NCBI GenBank assembly: GCA_025677835.1
Contig: JAIXMR010000110.1
Span: forward strand, 1-64,000
Direction: 5' to 3'
Origin: Sporodiniella umbellata
Taxonomy: Eukaryota > Mucoromycota > Mucoromycetes > Mucorales > Rhizopodaceae
DNA length: 64,000 nt
A model generated the notes under the pieces. That model searched no databases and was not told where the DNA came from. It saw nothing but the letters and a program-made list of their open reading frames with translations. The translations under genes and the position numbers were made by a program. Numbering within the stretch: the first letter of the stretch is position 1; every line of letters begins with the position of its first letter. Positions 1 through 11,769 of this stretch are shown piece after piece.

Positions 1-2
1 AG

Positions 3-963
3 AGTCCCTCTGTGTTCAGAAGGGGTGCTTCCGGCTCAGACTCAAACGTGTTTTGGTTGCTAATCAGTATTGTTTTGAGTGGGTTGCTGGGACTATCTAT
101 TGTACCTCATCAAGAGGCTAGGTTTCTGTCCCCTCTTCTCTTACCTCTATTACTTATTTACACGTGGAAACAGCCTAAACTATCTACTTCATTTTGGATC
201 GTCTGGGCTGCATTTAACATAATTGCAACATACGTTTTTGGTGTGGTTCACCAAGGAGGAGTTGTTCCTGCCATGAGCTTTCTCAACTATCAGACAAGCG
301 GAATACAAAACTGTTATATTTTGGAAAACAAAGGTCTTGCTTGTAGTCTTAGAGGCCAAAAAGGTACGGATTACTCTATAATGTTTAGGTATAGGATCTA
401 ATTTCTTTAGTTATAGATAGTGTTAGAGATTATAACCTAACAACAAATCTTGTATTCTACAAAACTTATATGCCGCCTCAGCACCTTTTGGTAAACTCTC
501 TAGGTAGGTAACACTGTTTATTTTGCCTTATACTGATTGCCTTAAAAACTTAGATAGTGGCAATCATACAATCAATTTATTGGATTTTTCTAGTCGCCGT
601 GAAGACTTGCTTAAAAAACTTGAACAGTGTTCCGGTGTTGTTCTTCATAAAGTTAAGCCAGGTGAGATAGAATTTGCTGAAACAAGTAGAAGTAACACAT
701 ATGAAAGGTATGGTATATTGAAAAAAAAAAAGAACTAATTATAATTTCTCTACCTATTTAGAACACTGTTTATTACTCCTAGTTTTGTTGACTTACCTAA
801 GGTTATCGGACGCAGATATATGCTGGTAGCCAGCTTTAGCCCTCACATAAGCTTCGACGATATGGACAAAATGATAAGTAGGGCTGAAAAAGTAAACTCT
901 TTGGAAGCACCTACGAATTTGAATGTCTTTTTATTATTATCTGATAAAGGCATTAACCTATAG
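3..963 (+). CDS. SMP3: GPI mannosyltransferase 4 (Smp3/PIG-Z family), 5'-truncated by the window edge
   Basis: Family GT22 ER enzyme that adds the fourth mannose to the GPI core from dolichol-phosphate-mannose. The readable frame opens at base 3 and continues from outside the window. Exons read as 3-363, 411-503, 554-707 and 762-963, all with GT...AG borders. The first exon holds two hydrophobic segments and the family signature HQEARFL, with HQGGVVPA further on. The second exon has YKTYMPPQHLL, typical of the lumenal C-terminal part of Smp3. The last exon ends in GINL and TAG at 961-963. The catalytic N-terminal part is missing only because of the window edge. Smp3 and PIG-B are close relatives; HQEA favours Smp3. 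The exon chain is inferred, not shown by transcripts. Confidence 0.82.
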
Positions 964-3152
964 ATTTGTAGTGCTCAAAACCGAACTGTTCGAACTATGA
1001 AATATTTAGTTGTTTGGGTTTTTATTTTTGGTTTTATACATTGGCCTGACTATCTGCTTTACTTACAATGGCCTTTGTTGCTTTTGAAAGCTGAAACGGT
1101 AACTGTAATCCACCGCTCTGTTTTGCGACGTTTATGAAGCATAATTTTTTTATCTTTTTCTGAAACTTTTAAAGCTCCTTATGTTTCAAATGTACTTATG
1201 AGTTTTAATGGGGTTTCTTTTTTGAATAACTATATATCAGACGATTGTGGCCTTTAAGTAATTCGAAAATTTGAATCGCCTTATTTAATTAAGGTTTCTC
1301 TCTTCTATTTGAGGGGATTTTCACTTTCACCCATCTTGCCAATTTAGATTAAGAGATGTATATAGTCTCGAAAAAATAGAAACAGTATCCTAATAGTAAT
1401 AAAACAATAGCCTAATTAAAATACAGTACAGATTCAGCTAAAATACAACCAAAGTTCAAAATCAAACGAATAGTAGTCCAAGATTAATAGAAGATAATCC
1501 AATAAACAAAACATATAACAGAGCAACGTATTTACAGCCTTTCATCAATGTTCATTTGTAAGTCCTAATGTCCTGAAGTAAAAGAACAAGTCTTTAATAC
1601 CACTCTTCTATCTTTTCAGTTGTGTTTATCCAAGCTTCTGTTCCTTTCCGGTTTCTCATTTTCCTCTCTGCTTAAACAACAGACTCTTAATAGTCTCATT
1701 AGAAACGTCTTAATATCACTTAAAGTATAGCCCAAAAGCCTTGACATTCTGGTTTTGGCTTTTTTTTCTTCAATAAAGATATAGTTGACATTTAAGTCTT
1801 AGTTAATATAATCCATTCTTTTTTTTTCTGGTGCCTGCTTATTGAATAATATGTTGATGGCCTATTATTGCAAAAGATTTAGTAATAAGCAAATCAAAGA
1901 CTAACCCCGTATCAATAATAACCTAGAGCTTACACTCACATGTACCCAAACTAGTATAGCAAATCGTAGTTTTGAAGATACAAAGAAAAGGTAGAAGATG
2001 TTAGAAGAGGTTTGTTCTGCGACATTAACTTGACTCACTTTTTGCTTTCTGTTGAAGAAATACCAACTCTGCTTAAAAAGCTTGGATTACATAATATACC
2101 AAAAAATGGCCATGACTTTAGCGATAGCTTTTAAAAAAATCCAATTAAACTTCTATTAGGAAGTAAGATCTTCTGGCTTATTTACTAACATCAATGGTCA
2201 TAAGTTATTTACAAGTAGTACCTATTCATACGATTCGTTAGTACAGTTTCTAAATAATAGGCCCAATTTAGATCATTATATTGCACAGTATTGTTGCAAA
2301 AAGACCGATATGGCTAAGTAATGTCAAATGCAATTGGACTCACTAATATTCAAAAGTTTCACACGGGAATCTTAGAAAAACACATTTACTAAAACATAAA
2401 AATGAAAATTTATTTATTGAATTAACCAACATCTTCAGAGTGGTTGTCTAAAACACACATCCTACTTACTTTCACAGCTTATACTCTTTTTTTTAGAGTG
2501 TAAATGAAAAGTCTGATGCAGACCACCTAAAGTAAAATCGCATAGTTAGTATCAATATGCCAACCCATTGGATTCCAAGATAACATTATACTTTAAATAC
2601 TTAAAGTAATATATAAAATTTTTTGTTGGAAATTTTAACATACAGCATATAGTATAGATATATTAACTTGAAGTACTTTTATAGACGAAGAGGTCAAAAA
2701 ACTCGAATTAATAACAAACTATCTTAGTATATTCCTCAGCTCAGGGTTTCATGATGTGCAAAGTAAACCGATTTACAGGCGGTAGATATAAATATAAAGG
2801 CTGTCTGGGCACTAAACTAAAAATATATACGCCAACAGCTTTCTGTAACTAGGCCAAATAAAGCAATGAGGTTCTTGAGTGACAGAAATTCTGACGACGA
2901 TAGTCGAGCTACCAATTAAAGACGAATTTTTGATCTACTGGATTCTGTGAAGTGAAAGCAAACTGTTCTCAAAACAATACTGTATCAAGTGCTCAGCTAA
3001 TTGGCTTCAAAAAGGATGACCAACTGAGACTCAAGATGCCGACCAATTGGGGGCCACGAAAGTATCCAATTGAAATTTAAAAAGCAATCAAGTTTTTCAA
3101 AAGTGACCAATTGACGGCGAAAAGACAGTATTTATTTTTTTTTCTTTTTCGA
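964..3152. other. Intergenic, no gene recognised; CCAAT cluster at its right end
   Basis: About 2.2 kb of AT-rich DNA with stops in all frames and no RNA gene recognised. A 46-codon hydrophobic frame starts at 997, but nothing supports it. The last 150 bases hold four CCAAT/ATTGG boxes in front of the kinesin-like gene, listed separately. Confidence 0.6.
2999..3113 (+). promoter_or_regulatory. Cluster of CCAAT boxes upstream of the kinesin-like gene
   Basis: ATTGG at 3000-3004, the palindrome CCAATTGG at 3043-3050, CCAATTG at 3066-3072 and CCAATTG at 3107-3113 lie 40-150 bases before the proposed start codon at 3153. CCAAT is the binding core of the HAP/NF-Y complex, which often acts in arrays at cell-cycle promoters. 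The sequence shows only the motif cluster; binding is inferred. Confidence 0.4.
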
Positions 3153-6100
3153 ATGGCAACTGCTTCTGTCAAGTAAACAGCTGTGCGTTAGGTCAAGAAA
3201 TTTCTAATTTTATTTTGAGCAGAGTAGCACTAAGAGTTCGGCCAAGGCTAGCAAATGAGAAAAACGAATTTTTTAATGTTGAGGACAACGCAGTATGTCT
3301 CTCGAGTGGAAAGTCATTTCATTTTGATGCTGTTTACTCAGAGCATATCACACAAGAACAAATGTACGAGTCCAGTATAGCTCCGTTGCTTTGCCGTTTT
3401 ATTGAAGGGTGTGTTTTATTGTACCTGAAAACAGTTGAAGCACTTTCTCTAACTCCGTTACCAAAACAAATATTAGGGAAAGTATTAATGTGTTGACTTA
3501 TGGGTAAAAAAAAAAAGAGTAAAAGCTGATTATTCCTAAAACTGATCAATTAAGTAAAATAGACCAAGGTGCGCAGGAAAGGCATATGCTCTAGGTATCG
3601 GCCCAGAACTTCGTTGGGAAAGCGATGGAATGTTGCATCAATGCATCCATTCTTTTTTTGATAAACTGAAGAATGTAAAGACATATGCAACTACAGAAGT
3701 GTTTGCTTCATTCCTGTCTATAAACCAGGGTTGCACACAAGACCTTTTTCACTGTAACTTAAATTCTGAACCGAATGGCCAGGGAACTTTGAAAGATGAG
3801 TGGCAACAAAGAGTTCATACTGTGGAAGATTTGACACTGTAAAAAAAAAAAAGAATAGACAAACTTTACTAAAGTTTTTTTTATAGGCTTTTAAAGCAAA
3901 CGGCCAAATCCAAACAAATGGATTATTTTTCTTCGTCTCATCTTTTGTTTTCCATTTTATTGAAGCAAAAGCAAATATCCAGCAAAAACCAGACGACGTC
4001 CAGAATTTGCTTTGTTTATTTGGTAGACCCCAAAAGCAGCAACAAAGCTCGTTTACAGCCAGGGTTGGTAAGTTTGAATTCACAAGTTCTGTTTTGATAA
4101 TCGACTTTTAAAAATCCAGTGCGTTGAGCGTACTGTGCCCGAGATCGATCCAACAATCAATGATATGTTGTTTCCTTCCGTCGACATTGTTACTTATTTA
4201 GCCTCATCTTATTCCTTATCTTTACAAGATGAAAGACTGGCTGTGCTGTTGAAAGACATTCTAAAAGCTTCAAACTGCACCCTTGTACTGGCTTGTGTAA
4301 ACCCCACTGAGCAAAGCCTGGATGAGACCTTGAAGACAATAGAACATGCAAGTAAACTGTATAGTAAACACAGTACACTAAGAGAATCAGAGTATTTGCG
4401 TTCCCAAGTATCTCAGCTTAAGATGCAAGTATCTTTGCTTAGAGGAATACAGGGTGATAAAAAAATGGAGAGTGAAATTAAAGTATTGAAAGAGGAGATG
4501 GATGCTATTCGAGTGTATGTTCACAATTTAAAAGACGAGCTCATTAGAACCAAAAGCGAAAAAGAGACACTGCTTATTGAAAAAGATATTAAAGATGTCG
4601 AGGTGCATCCTATAATTCAAAGCTATGTGCAGCAGGTACAAGACCTTCAACTTCAGATAACTCAGGCAAAAACAAAACCCGCTTCCACCTTTCAGCAGAA
4701 ACGACCAACTTCATGGACAAAGAGATTTTCCTCGTCTTCATCTCTTTTGTCAGAAGCTTTTGAACCTTCTGTATCGTCAGATTCTAAAAAGTATACTTTG
4801 AAATCCCGTCATTTGGCAAAGCCTACATCTAAACGCAGACTTGGATCAAGGCCCAAAACATCCTATTCACCTGTATGTGTATCCAAAAGGTCGCAAGTTG
4901 GCTCAGTTGACAATTTAGAAAGTTTTTTTCAGCACCTGCAAAAAGAATACGAAGAGGTAGACATGATATAAAGAGGGAGAGGGAAAAATTATGAGAGGGC
5001 AAAAAACAAAAAAAAAGGATTAAAGCGATGAGATGTTTGCCGATTCTAAACATTGCTTAGCGTATATATGCCAATTCGTACTACAGCCTACAAACAAAAT
5101 AGTGTTAGACGAAGACCTGGGCTTATCTTTTGAGGGCTTTTCATCCCCGTCTTTTACAAGCGAATCTAACAAAAACCCGGATGAGTACACATCGCTCTCT
5201 TCGTCCCCTTCATTAGAAACTGGTTTGGTGGGCTGTGTGCATATTAACGATGATAAGTCGGAAGCTCTTGTAAGTATGAGTAGCTTTACACGATCATGAA
5301 GTTTTAATTTTGTTGAACTAGGCTGTTCCTACTTGGTCAGAGGATTTTAAAAATACTTCAACAAAACGTGCTTCCTTATCTGTAGACTCTATGTGGGATG
5401 ATACTGATAGCTCTATTACTACTTCTAATATAGGTTCAACTGTCGAAGTCGTTACTACATCAACTAGTTTTAAAAATGACCGGAAACAAAATAGAAAGCT
5501 ATTGAAGATGATACATCAGTCGCAGGCTGACTTTTTAGTCAAGCAAGAACTTGTCGGACAATTGGAAAAATCCGAAGACTTGTATACACAAATGCAATCA
5601 AACTACGAAAGCAAGCTAAGTCAGCTTAGGGAGCATTTAGTTGAAGTGAGGAAACAAAAAGATAGAAGCGTCAAAAGAAACTCTATCTCTCACTCGCCGT
5701 CAGTTCTGGAGCGTCCTCAAAGTGCATTACAATTAAGAGAAAACAAACAGGCTCAAGAATTGAGGTTAGAGTATGAAACTAAGCTAAAACAGCTAATAGC
5801 AGATAATCAAGAGCTGCGTAAAAAAAATACAGACTTACTCAAAATAAGCCGCACTACTGAGGTTGAGGCCGATGCGGTTATCTCGCAGCTCCAAAAAAGT
5901 ATAGAAGCGCTTCGTATACAAAAAAAACAGCAGAGTAAAAGCTTGAAAACGGAGATAAACAACGCAAAGAAAGCATCAGCTATATACGAAAGAGAAATAA
6001 TTCGGTTAAAAAGAAGAGAAACAATTGCTCTAGAAGCAAAAAATCAGTTAGAAAAGGATAACAGTACCAAAAATCAGTTAGCGAAGAAAAGATCTGAAGA

Positions 6101-6305
6101 AACGGTTGCCGCAAATACCCAAGTGAGACAGCTCACAAATTCTTTGAGAAAGGCTGCTAGTGCAGGAACTTTTCTAAATGAAGTAAATCTTGAAAAGATT
6201 CTAAATGGTATTTCTACAGTAAAAAACTCTACCAGACGCAGATCTACTATCAGCTCATCTAATTCGCCTATACTAAAGAAAGCTGGTGACTTTTTACCCA
6301 CTTGA
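3153..6305 (+). CDS. Divergent kinesin-like protein with degraded P-loop and switch motifs
   Basis: Exons read as 3153-3172, 3223-3408, 3477-3503, 3563-3838, 3887-4067, 4120-4956, 5087-5269 and 5322-6305. The start at 3153 gives MATASVKVALRVRPR, the usual kinesin N-terminus; the first intron is 50 nt. Landmarks align through the motor domain without length change: NVLTYG leads into GPRCAGKA where kinesins have GQTGxGKT, SSSSH-like FSSSH stands for SSRSH, and VDPKSSNKA stands for VDLAGSExxxKT. The neck-side motif LACVNPTEQSLDETLKTIEHA is well kept (compare ACVSPAxxxxEETLxTLxYA). Long coiled coils and Ser-rich linkers follow. It most resembles the kinesin-4/chromokinesin side of the family, but the class is uncertain. 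The motor may bind microtubules without normal ATP hydrolysis. Intact splice sites and open exons argue against a dead gene. Confidence 0.78.
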
Positions 6306-6727
6306 TTTTAAATTCGAATGTTGATACAGGTGCAGCAAGTCATAACTCTTCGCAATGGAGTAAACCCCATTTCAATTTATATAAAGGGGGAAGTTGTTTC
6401 CATAAAAAAAATTAAAGTGTATGATTTGGGATTGACTACTACAAATACATACTAGTTGTAGCATAATGCATTGTATTTATACGTAATTTAAAAGATACAA
6501 ATTGATGCTGATACATGCTCAGATTTTAAAAGACCATTGTATAAATCTTTGCGTGTTTTCAGTAAAGTAGCAGTTATATTTCACATGTATACACATTATG
6601 ATTTTTTTTGATGATGTAGACATAAAAATCAAAAGAGGATATTTGTTCAAGTAAAAACAACACCGTTTACACTATGTGTCTTTATTATACAAAAAGAAAG
6701 AATCTTTTTTCTGTCATTTTCTGAAAG
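6306..6727. other. Intergenic, convergent 3' flanks
   Basis: AT-rich spacer between the 3' ends of the kinesin-like gene and the metallothionein gene. Nothing else is seen. Confidence 0.6.
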
Positions 6728-6871
6728 TTATTTGCAAGCTCCAGGGGTACATTTGCAACCAGCAGCACAATTACATTTTACGGCACATTTTCTTTTAAAA
6801 CTTTTTAGACACTATAACGTATCGCACAAAATTGACACTTACCCGCAGCACTTTCCATCACAGCTGTTCAT
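6728..6871 (-). CDS. Metallothionein, 30 residues, two exons
   Basis: Small cytosolic metal-binding protein that would sequester Cu, Zn or Cd through cysteine thiolates. On the minus strand exon 1 is 6843-6871 (ATG at 6871) and exon 2 is 6728-6791, with GTAAGT at the donor and AG at the acceptor. Spliced, this gives 30 residues with nine Cys in the pattern C-x3-CC-x2-C-x3-C-x-C-x3-C-x-C-x4-C, ending in GACK. The C-x-C and C-C spacing and the absence of aromatic residues are hallmarks of metallothioneins. A TATAAAAG box lies about 60 bases upstream, as expected for a strongly inducible gene. The gene is shorter than usual gene-calling cut-offs. Confidence 0.82.
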
Positions 6872-6931
6872 TTTGAGTGTTTGTTTGTTTGTTTTGAATT
6901 GATTTTTGAGTTCAAGACAAAACAAAGGCTT

Positions 6932-6939
6932 CTTTTATA
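6932..6939 (-). promoter_or_regulatory. TATA box of the metallothionein gene
   Basis: TATAAAAG on the minus strand, 61 bases upstream of the start codon at 6871. Its position fits a core promoter; no metal-response element was identified with confidence. Confidence 0.55.
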
Positions 6940-8918
6940 CCTTTCATCCATTAGAATGTGATCATTGTACGATTCAAACTAAATCATGCATTGGTAAAAG
7001 TTACTTGTGATTTACGGAACTTTTTTATTCCCAAAAGTCAAGTGGTCTTTGGCTTAAAATTGCCACTGTAAAAAGTTTGATCTAGAACTTAGCACCTGAC
7101 TGCTTTAGAATACAAACAGAGATGATTGATAGAGAATTACTACAGTATTTGAACCTGGCGAACTGTAATTTTGTACATAAACTGATGTTCTATTTCTTTT
7201 GGGTGAATTTTTATTGCTAGTATCAAATTTACGTAAAGCTGTATAAGCCTTTATATACATACTTTACGTATTCTCACACTAAGACATCGGCTGTTAAATG
7301 AGCCTTTTTCCATCTACAAAAGGCTGAAGGAGTGGTTTTGTTACATAGCATTTAGAAGAATCTCATGATACTTAATATTTTTAGGTGGTGCTACTGAGAG
7401 GATCTTATGGTCTATCCTGGCTATTTAGTATACAGTAGCTTGCATTTTAGACTTTTTTTTTGGAAGATAAAGAGAAAAGCTGTAAAAACAAGCTAAATCA
7501 ATGTGAATTGAATACTTCCTTCTTTTTTCTTCTCTCTTTACATCGAACAAAAGTCAAACGCATGTTGCGATTGTTAAAAACTTTTTGTGTCATTAGGAAA
7601 AAAACTTTCAGCTTATTAAAAGACTAAATTACAACAACAATCTTCTACGTATAAACTATTTACCTTATTTTGAGAGCCACGAATATTATTTGCAAGCTAT
7701 TGGTTTAGTTTTTCTAATAACTGATCAAATTTAAATATATAGCCAAGTTTTGACTATCTTTTTATGTCGATATTATGTATAGCATGCTATAAAAAGAATG
7801 AATGCAGACTTGAGAAATTGTAAAAGATCTGCTCTTCAAAGAGCGATAGTGTAAACTTGAGCCTTTGTTCAGAATACGATATATTTATATATATACAATC
7901 TGTGTATTCTACGAGCTATAGTAGTTATACTGATATATGAGCTTCCATATAGATAAGTTTTTTATTGACTTTTTGACACAAAAACGAAACTTTTTTTTCG
8001 AGCTATAGAACTTGCATTTCATAAAATTTGGATTACTTGGGTAAATGATAACATATGTACTATTTGATAACAAAGTTAGATAAGTTAATGATAGGTGATT
8101 TTTTGCTTTGCAAACCTATTTGGCCTTTGTAATTATACCTATAAACGTTTTTACACCTTTCTTGTCACTAATTTTCACACCTTAAAATATCCACAAACAA
8201 AGAAGTTAGAAATCAAGTCTTAGTTACTTAAAAATTAACCTTATATGTTATTAGAAGAGATAAAAAAGACTGACGAACATATGATAGATGACATAATGAC
8301 AATTATTTTTAAAAAAAGCAATACTGTTGAGATATATGTATAATACAGAAACTTTGTTTTGCAATTTCTTATTTCAGTTTATTCATATTTGTTTTTGAGG
8401 GCTGTAGTACTTTCATTAAGCAAGTTTTGATCTGGCCACTTGCTTTTAAAACCCAGAGCTCTATGTGTATCCTGACTGTCAATACCTACAGTGTAAATCA
8501 TAAAAGCCCAAAAAGCAAGAATAAAAACTTGAGTTCATTCGCTTGGGTGTCTACAACAAAAGACAATTCTGCTAGAATCTGACTTTGTACTATATTGGCA
8601 CCTTGTATTATATGTTCTACAGCAAATGTTGCACAAACTCGACAATAAGTTTCTATCATTCTTCCTAGGACATAGACCTTAAACCAAGGTTTCTAAGTCT
8701 TCTTTTTTATTCTAACCTCTAGAATATCTGAGTATGGAAGAGAAAAATCTTCAAAAACAAGATAGATGTCTGGCTTTTTAAGGTACATTTGTAATTGCTT
8801 TGATGGCAGCAGGGTTTGAAAATAGTGACTACAGTTTTTCAGTGCGTTCAAAAGAAATTTTCATTGGAGAGGGGAGCCATGAGTATTGAAAATATTTTTT
8901 TTGTTGACAGAATAATAA
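6940..8918. other. Intergenic, no gene recognised
   Basis: About 2 kb, AT-rich, with stops in every frame on both strands. No RNA gene, repeat or protein remnant recognised. The last few hundred bases presumably hold the promoter of the PPR gene. Confidence 0.55.
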
Positions 8919-10733
8919 ATGTACCGATTCTTCCAATCATGCAGTCGATTGGCAACTTTTGCTGAAAGGTTCCCCCAAAAAAGTATGCGTTACTACAGCA
9001 GCACTGGGTTACTGGCAAATTATCGACAGCAGCTTGAAGGAAAGGGGCTTCAAGTTTGGGAAGGGTATGATCATGTTCGAAATGAGCTACAGGCTGAAGA
9101 CTTTATCAAACTTCGAAAAACACTCTGGGAGAGTCGAAGCTGGGGAGTTGAGGATCGCGTTATCCAAGTGCTTGAAGACATGAAGCGATCTGGTCATGCT
9201 TGGGGAATAAAGGAATACAGCGAATATTTTGTCGCCAAATTGTTTTTAGATCAATACCAAGATATTTTAGACGTATACGAGGGCGACTTCCAACAGCATA
9301 AATTTGAAAAAAACACAGGCTCCTTCAGCGTTCTTATTGCGACCTATTTGTTGACTAACCAAAGAGATAAAGCGATCAAGTTGATTGAGGATGCTAAATG
9401 CAAAGGGCAATATATACCAACTGTCAAAGACATTTCCCAAACGCTTGATCGTTGTTTACCTACAAACAAACAACTAGTGAATGATGCTAAGAAACTGATT
9501 ATGGAACATGGGATAACTGAATCTCAGACACTGAATTTGAATATAATGCACTTTTTCAAGCAAAGGAATATAGCTGGTCTAAAGGAGCTATTGAAAGAGT
9601 ACAAAGGAAAATTAGACGTGAGCAGCTACAACTTGCTTATTAAAGGTTTTTCAGAAGCAAAAATGAAAAGAGAAACAATTGCGTACTATAAGGAAATGGA
9701 GAAGAACAAAATCAAGCCAAATGCATTTATCTGTGCATACATGCTAGATATCTATGCATATGCAAGGGACGTTCCGTCAGCGGAGCACGTGGTACGTCAG
9801 ACTGTACTTGGAGGACATGCGGCAGATGAAGTTATATACAATCAGCTGATCAAGGTTTACTTTAAAGCATGGCAACCAGCAAAGGCTTTCATGGCCTTCC
9901 AAGAAATTCAAAACAGCAAAACACTAAAGTTAAATGAAGTGATACTAAATACAATGGTAAATGGGCTGGTTATTAATAAGGAAATGAAGGCAGCAAATCA
10001 AATATATCAGCGAATGCTTCAATCAGAATTCAAACCGGATATTGTCACATTCAATACAATGCTGAAGGGATATACAGATGCTGGAGATACGGCCTCTTCA
10101 TTAGAGATACTTCAAGACATGATTAGGTTAAAGCAGGAACCTGACGTTGTAACCTTTACGACATTCATTAACAGCATATTTGACACAAAAACCCCAGAAT
10201 CCGCCAGACATATGATGGAATTGCTTAAAAAGATGAGAGTCAAACCAAATATATATACATTCAATTCAATCATCAGTCGCTGGATAAAGAATGGAAACAT
10301 CGAAGAGGCGGAGAGAACACTGAGCATAATGATGGCCGAATACAGCGAGATACGGCCTACAGTTCATACTTTTACAAACCTAATCCAAGGCTATACTGAG
10401 CGAATGAACTTGAGAAAATCAGTCGAGACATTTCAGCAATTGCTTAAATCTGGCGTGGAGCCTGATACAGCGACATTTAATTTTATGATTGTCGGCTTTT
10501 TGAACTTTGATAGACTTGAAGATGCTTATGTTTGTCTAGAAAAGATGAGTGCAATGAAACTGTGGCCTACAAAAGACACCTGGGTAATATTGTTTGACCA
10601 TTGTATTAAAGAAAACGATCGCTCTATGAGCAAGAAGTTGATGGATTTCTTTGATCAAAGCGGGTTCGTTATCAGACACGATTCAAAATCACTTCAACGA
10701 GCTTATAATAAAGTTAAAACCCATTGTATATAA
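8919..10733 (+). CDS. Mitochondrial pentatricopeptide repeat (PPR) protein
   Basis: Intronless, 604 residues. PPR proteins are helical-repeat RNA binders that act in mitochondrial RNA stability, processing or translation. The first 25-30 residues (MYRFFQSCSRLATFAERF...) are basic, Ser- and aromatic-rich and lack acids until later, as in a mitochondrial presequence. From about residue 195 to 590 there is a run of roughly ten 35-residue repeats with the usual pattern, for example PDIVTFNTMLKGYTDAGD, EPDVVTFTTFINS, KPNIYTFNSIISRWIKNGN and EPDTATFNFMIVGF. The target RNA cannot be named from the sequence by eye. The next gene begins 107 bases downstream on the same strand. Confidence 0.88.
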   Translation: MYRFFQSCSRLATFAERFPQKSMRYYSSTGLLANYRQQLEGKGLQVWEGYDHVRNELQAEDFIKLRKTLWESRSWGVEDRVIQVLEDMKRSGHAWGIKEYSEYFVAKLFLDQYQDILDVYEGDFQQHKFEKNTGSFSVLIATYLLTNQRDKAIKLIEDAKCKGQYIPTVKDISQTLDRCLPTNKQLVNDAKKLIMEHGITESQTLNLNIMHFFKQRNIAGLKELLKEYKGKLDVSSYNLLIKGFSEAKMKRETIAYYKEMEKNKIKPNAFICAYMLDIYAYARDVPSAEHVVRQTVLGGHAADEVIYNQLIKVYFKAWQPAKAFMAFQEIQNSKTLKLNEVILNTMVNGLVINKEMKAANQIYQRMLQSEFKPDIVTFNTMLKGYTDAGDTASSLEILQDMIRLKQEPDVVTFTTFINSIFDTKTPESARHMMELLKKMRVKPNIYTFNSIISRWIKNGNIEEAERTLSIMMAEYSEIRPTVHTFTNLIQGYTERMNLRKSVETFQQLLKSGVEPDTATFNFMIVGFLNFDRLEDAYVCLEKMSAMKLWPTKDTWVILFDHCIKENDRSMSKKLMDFFDQSGFVIRHDSKSLQRAYNKVKTHCI

Positions 10734-10839
10734 AAAATAATATTTATCTTTTTATGGGCATCCCCCTTTTCTATTTTTTTAATTTTTTAATTTTTATTTT
10801 ATTATTTTCGATTTCTTCCTTTTTTTTTTTACAGCAAAA

Positions 10840-11769
10840 ATGCCTTGTCCATTACTATCTTTACCTAATGAACTTTTACTATATACTCTCACACATTTTC
10901 TTGATCTAAAAGACCTATGGATTCTACAACAGACTAACACCGACTTTCGACTTTTTGCGTCGACAGTCATCCAGACAATATGGAAGATAGAGACTAAACC
11001 CGACACCTGCATGAAAATACAATGTAGAGGGGCTCTTATTGCTTTAGAGGCCTTATCCAACCAGTTTTCAGGCAGCAGCCTACATAACTTGTTAAACAAA
11101 AATAAAAAAAAAGACACACATAAGACCTGGACAAATGACACAGTGTTTTTACAAGAACAAACATTACACAAAAACATCGTTCATGGAATCTCGTCTTATA
11201 AGCACCAGTTTGTTTTGATTGAAGACATCGATATTAGGAATAGGATAAGGATAGCTGTCGATGTCATATTTCATCATACCGTCTTTGTTTCAGCCATCTC
11301 AAGGTATTATCATCCCACAGATCACAGCCAGGCTTTTTCAGCTCTTGTTGCTCGTTTACTCTCCGTCCTAGATAGCTCTTATCCAACCTATTGCCGTGAG
11401 ATTACGTTTACTTTGGCTGATAACATCAAAGCGTTCTTGGAATATACTGGATATAAAATACTTGCTCTTTCGTCATCACTGTCACCGTCCTTAGCAAACA
11501 AAACAGCTCTACATTTGACTTATTATAGTATATCCGCCTGTTTCGATCTTATTGGGGCCGCCGCTGTCGGTAAACTACTAACAGAAAGTCATGTTGAATG
11601 TGCGATACAGAGGATCTCAGAGTTATTAGTCAAAGAATCAATATTCAAGCGCAACTTGTTAAAAAGTTTGTTAGAAAACTGGTTGACAATGAAAACAGAT
11701 CACACAAACGAGCTATCTGCGTTTATAAAATTGGAAATAGAAAAGTGTGATCGCCTCTTAGAGATTTAG
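10840..11769 (+). CDS. F-box-like protein
   Basis: Intronless, 309 residues. Residues 5-50 (LLSLPNELLLYTLTHFLDLK then DLWILQQTNTDFRLFAS) fit an F-box: LP-x-E-L-L followed by L...L..L...N..F. F-box proteins tie substrates to Skp1-Cullin ubiquitin ligases. The remainder is a helical, Leu- and Ser-containing region with no leucine-rich or WD repeats that I can recognise, so the substrate is unknown. The start is the first ATG after a T-rich stretch. Confidence is high for a gene and moderate for the F-box. Confidence 0.72.
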   Translation: MPCPLLSLPNELLLYTLTHFLDLKDLWILQQTNTDFRLFASTVIQTIWKIETKPDTCMKIQCRGALIALEALSNQFSGSSLHNLLNKNKKKDTHKTWTNDTVFLQEQTLHKNIVHGISSYKHQFVLIEDIDIRNRIRIAVDVIFHHTVFVSAISRYYHPTDHSQAFSALVARLLSVLDSSYPTYCREITFTLADNIKAFLEYTGYKILALSSSLSPSLANKTALHLTYYSISACFDLIGAAAVGKLLTESHVECAIQRISELLVKESIFKRNLLKSLLENWLTMKTDHTNELSAFIKLEIEKCDRLLEI

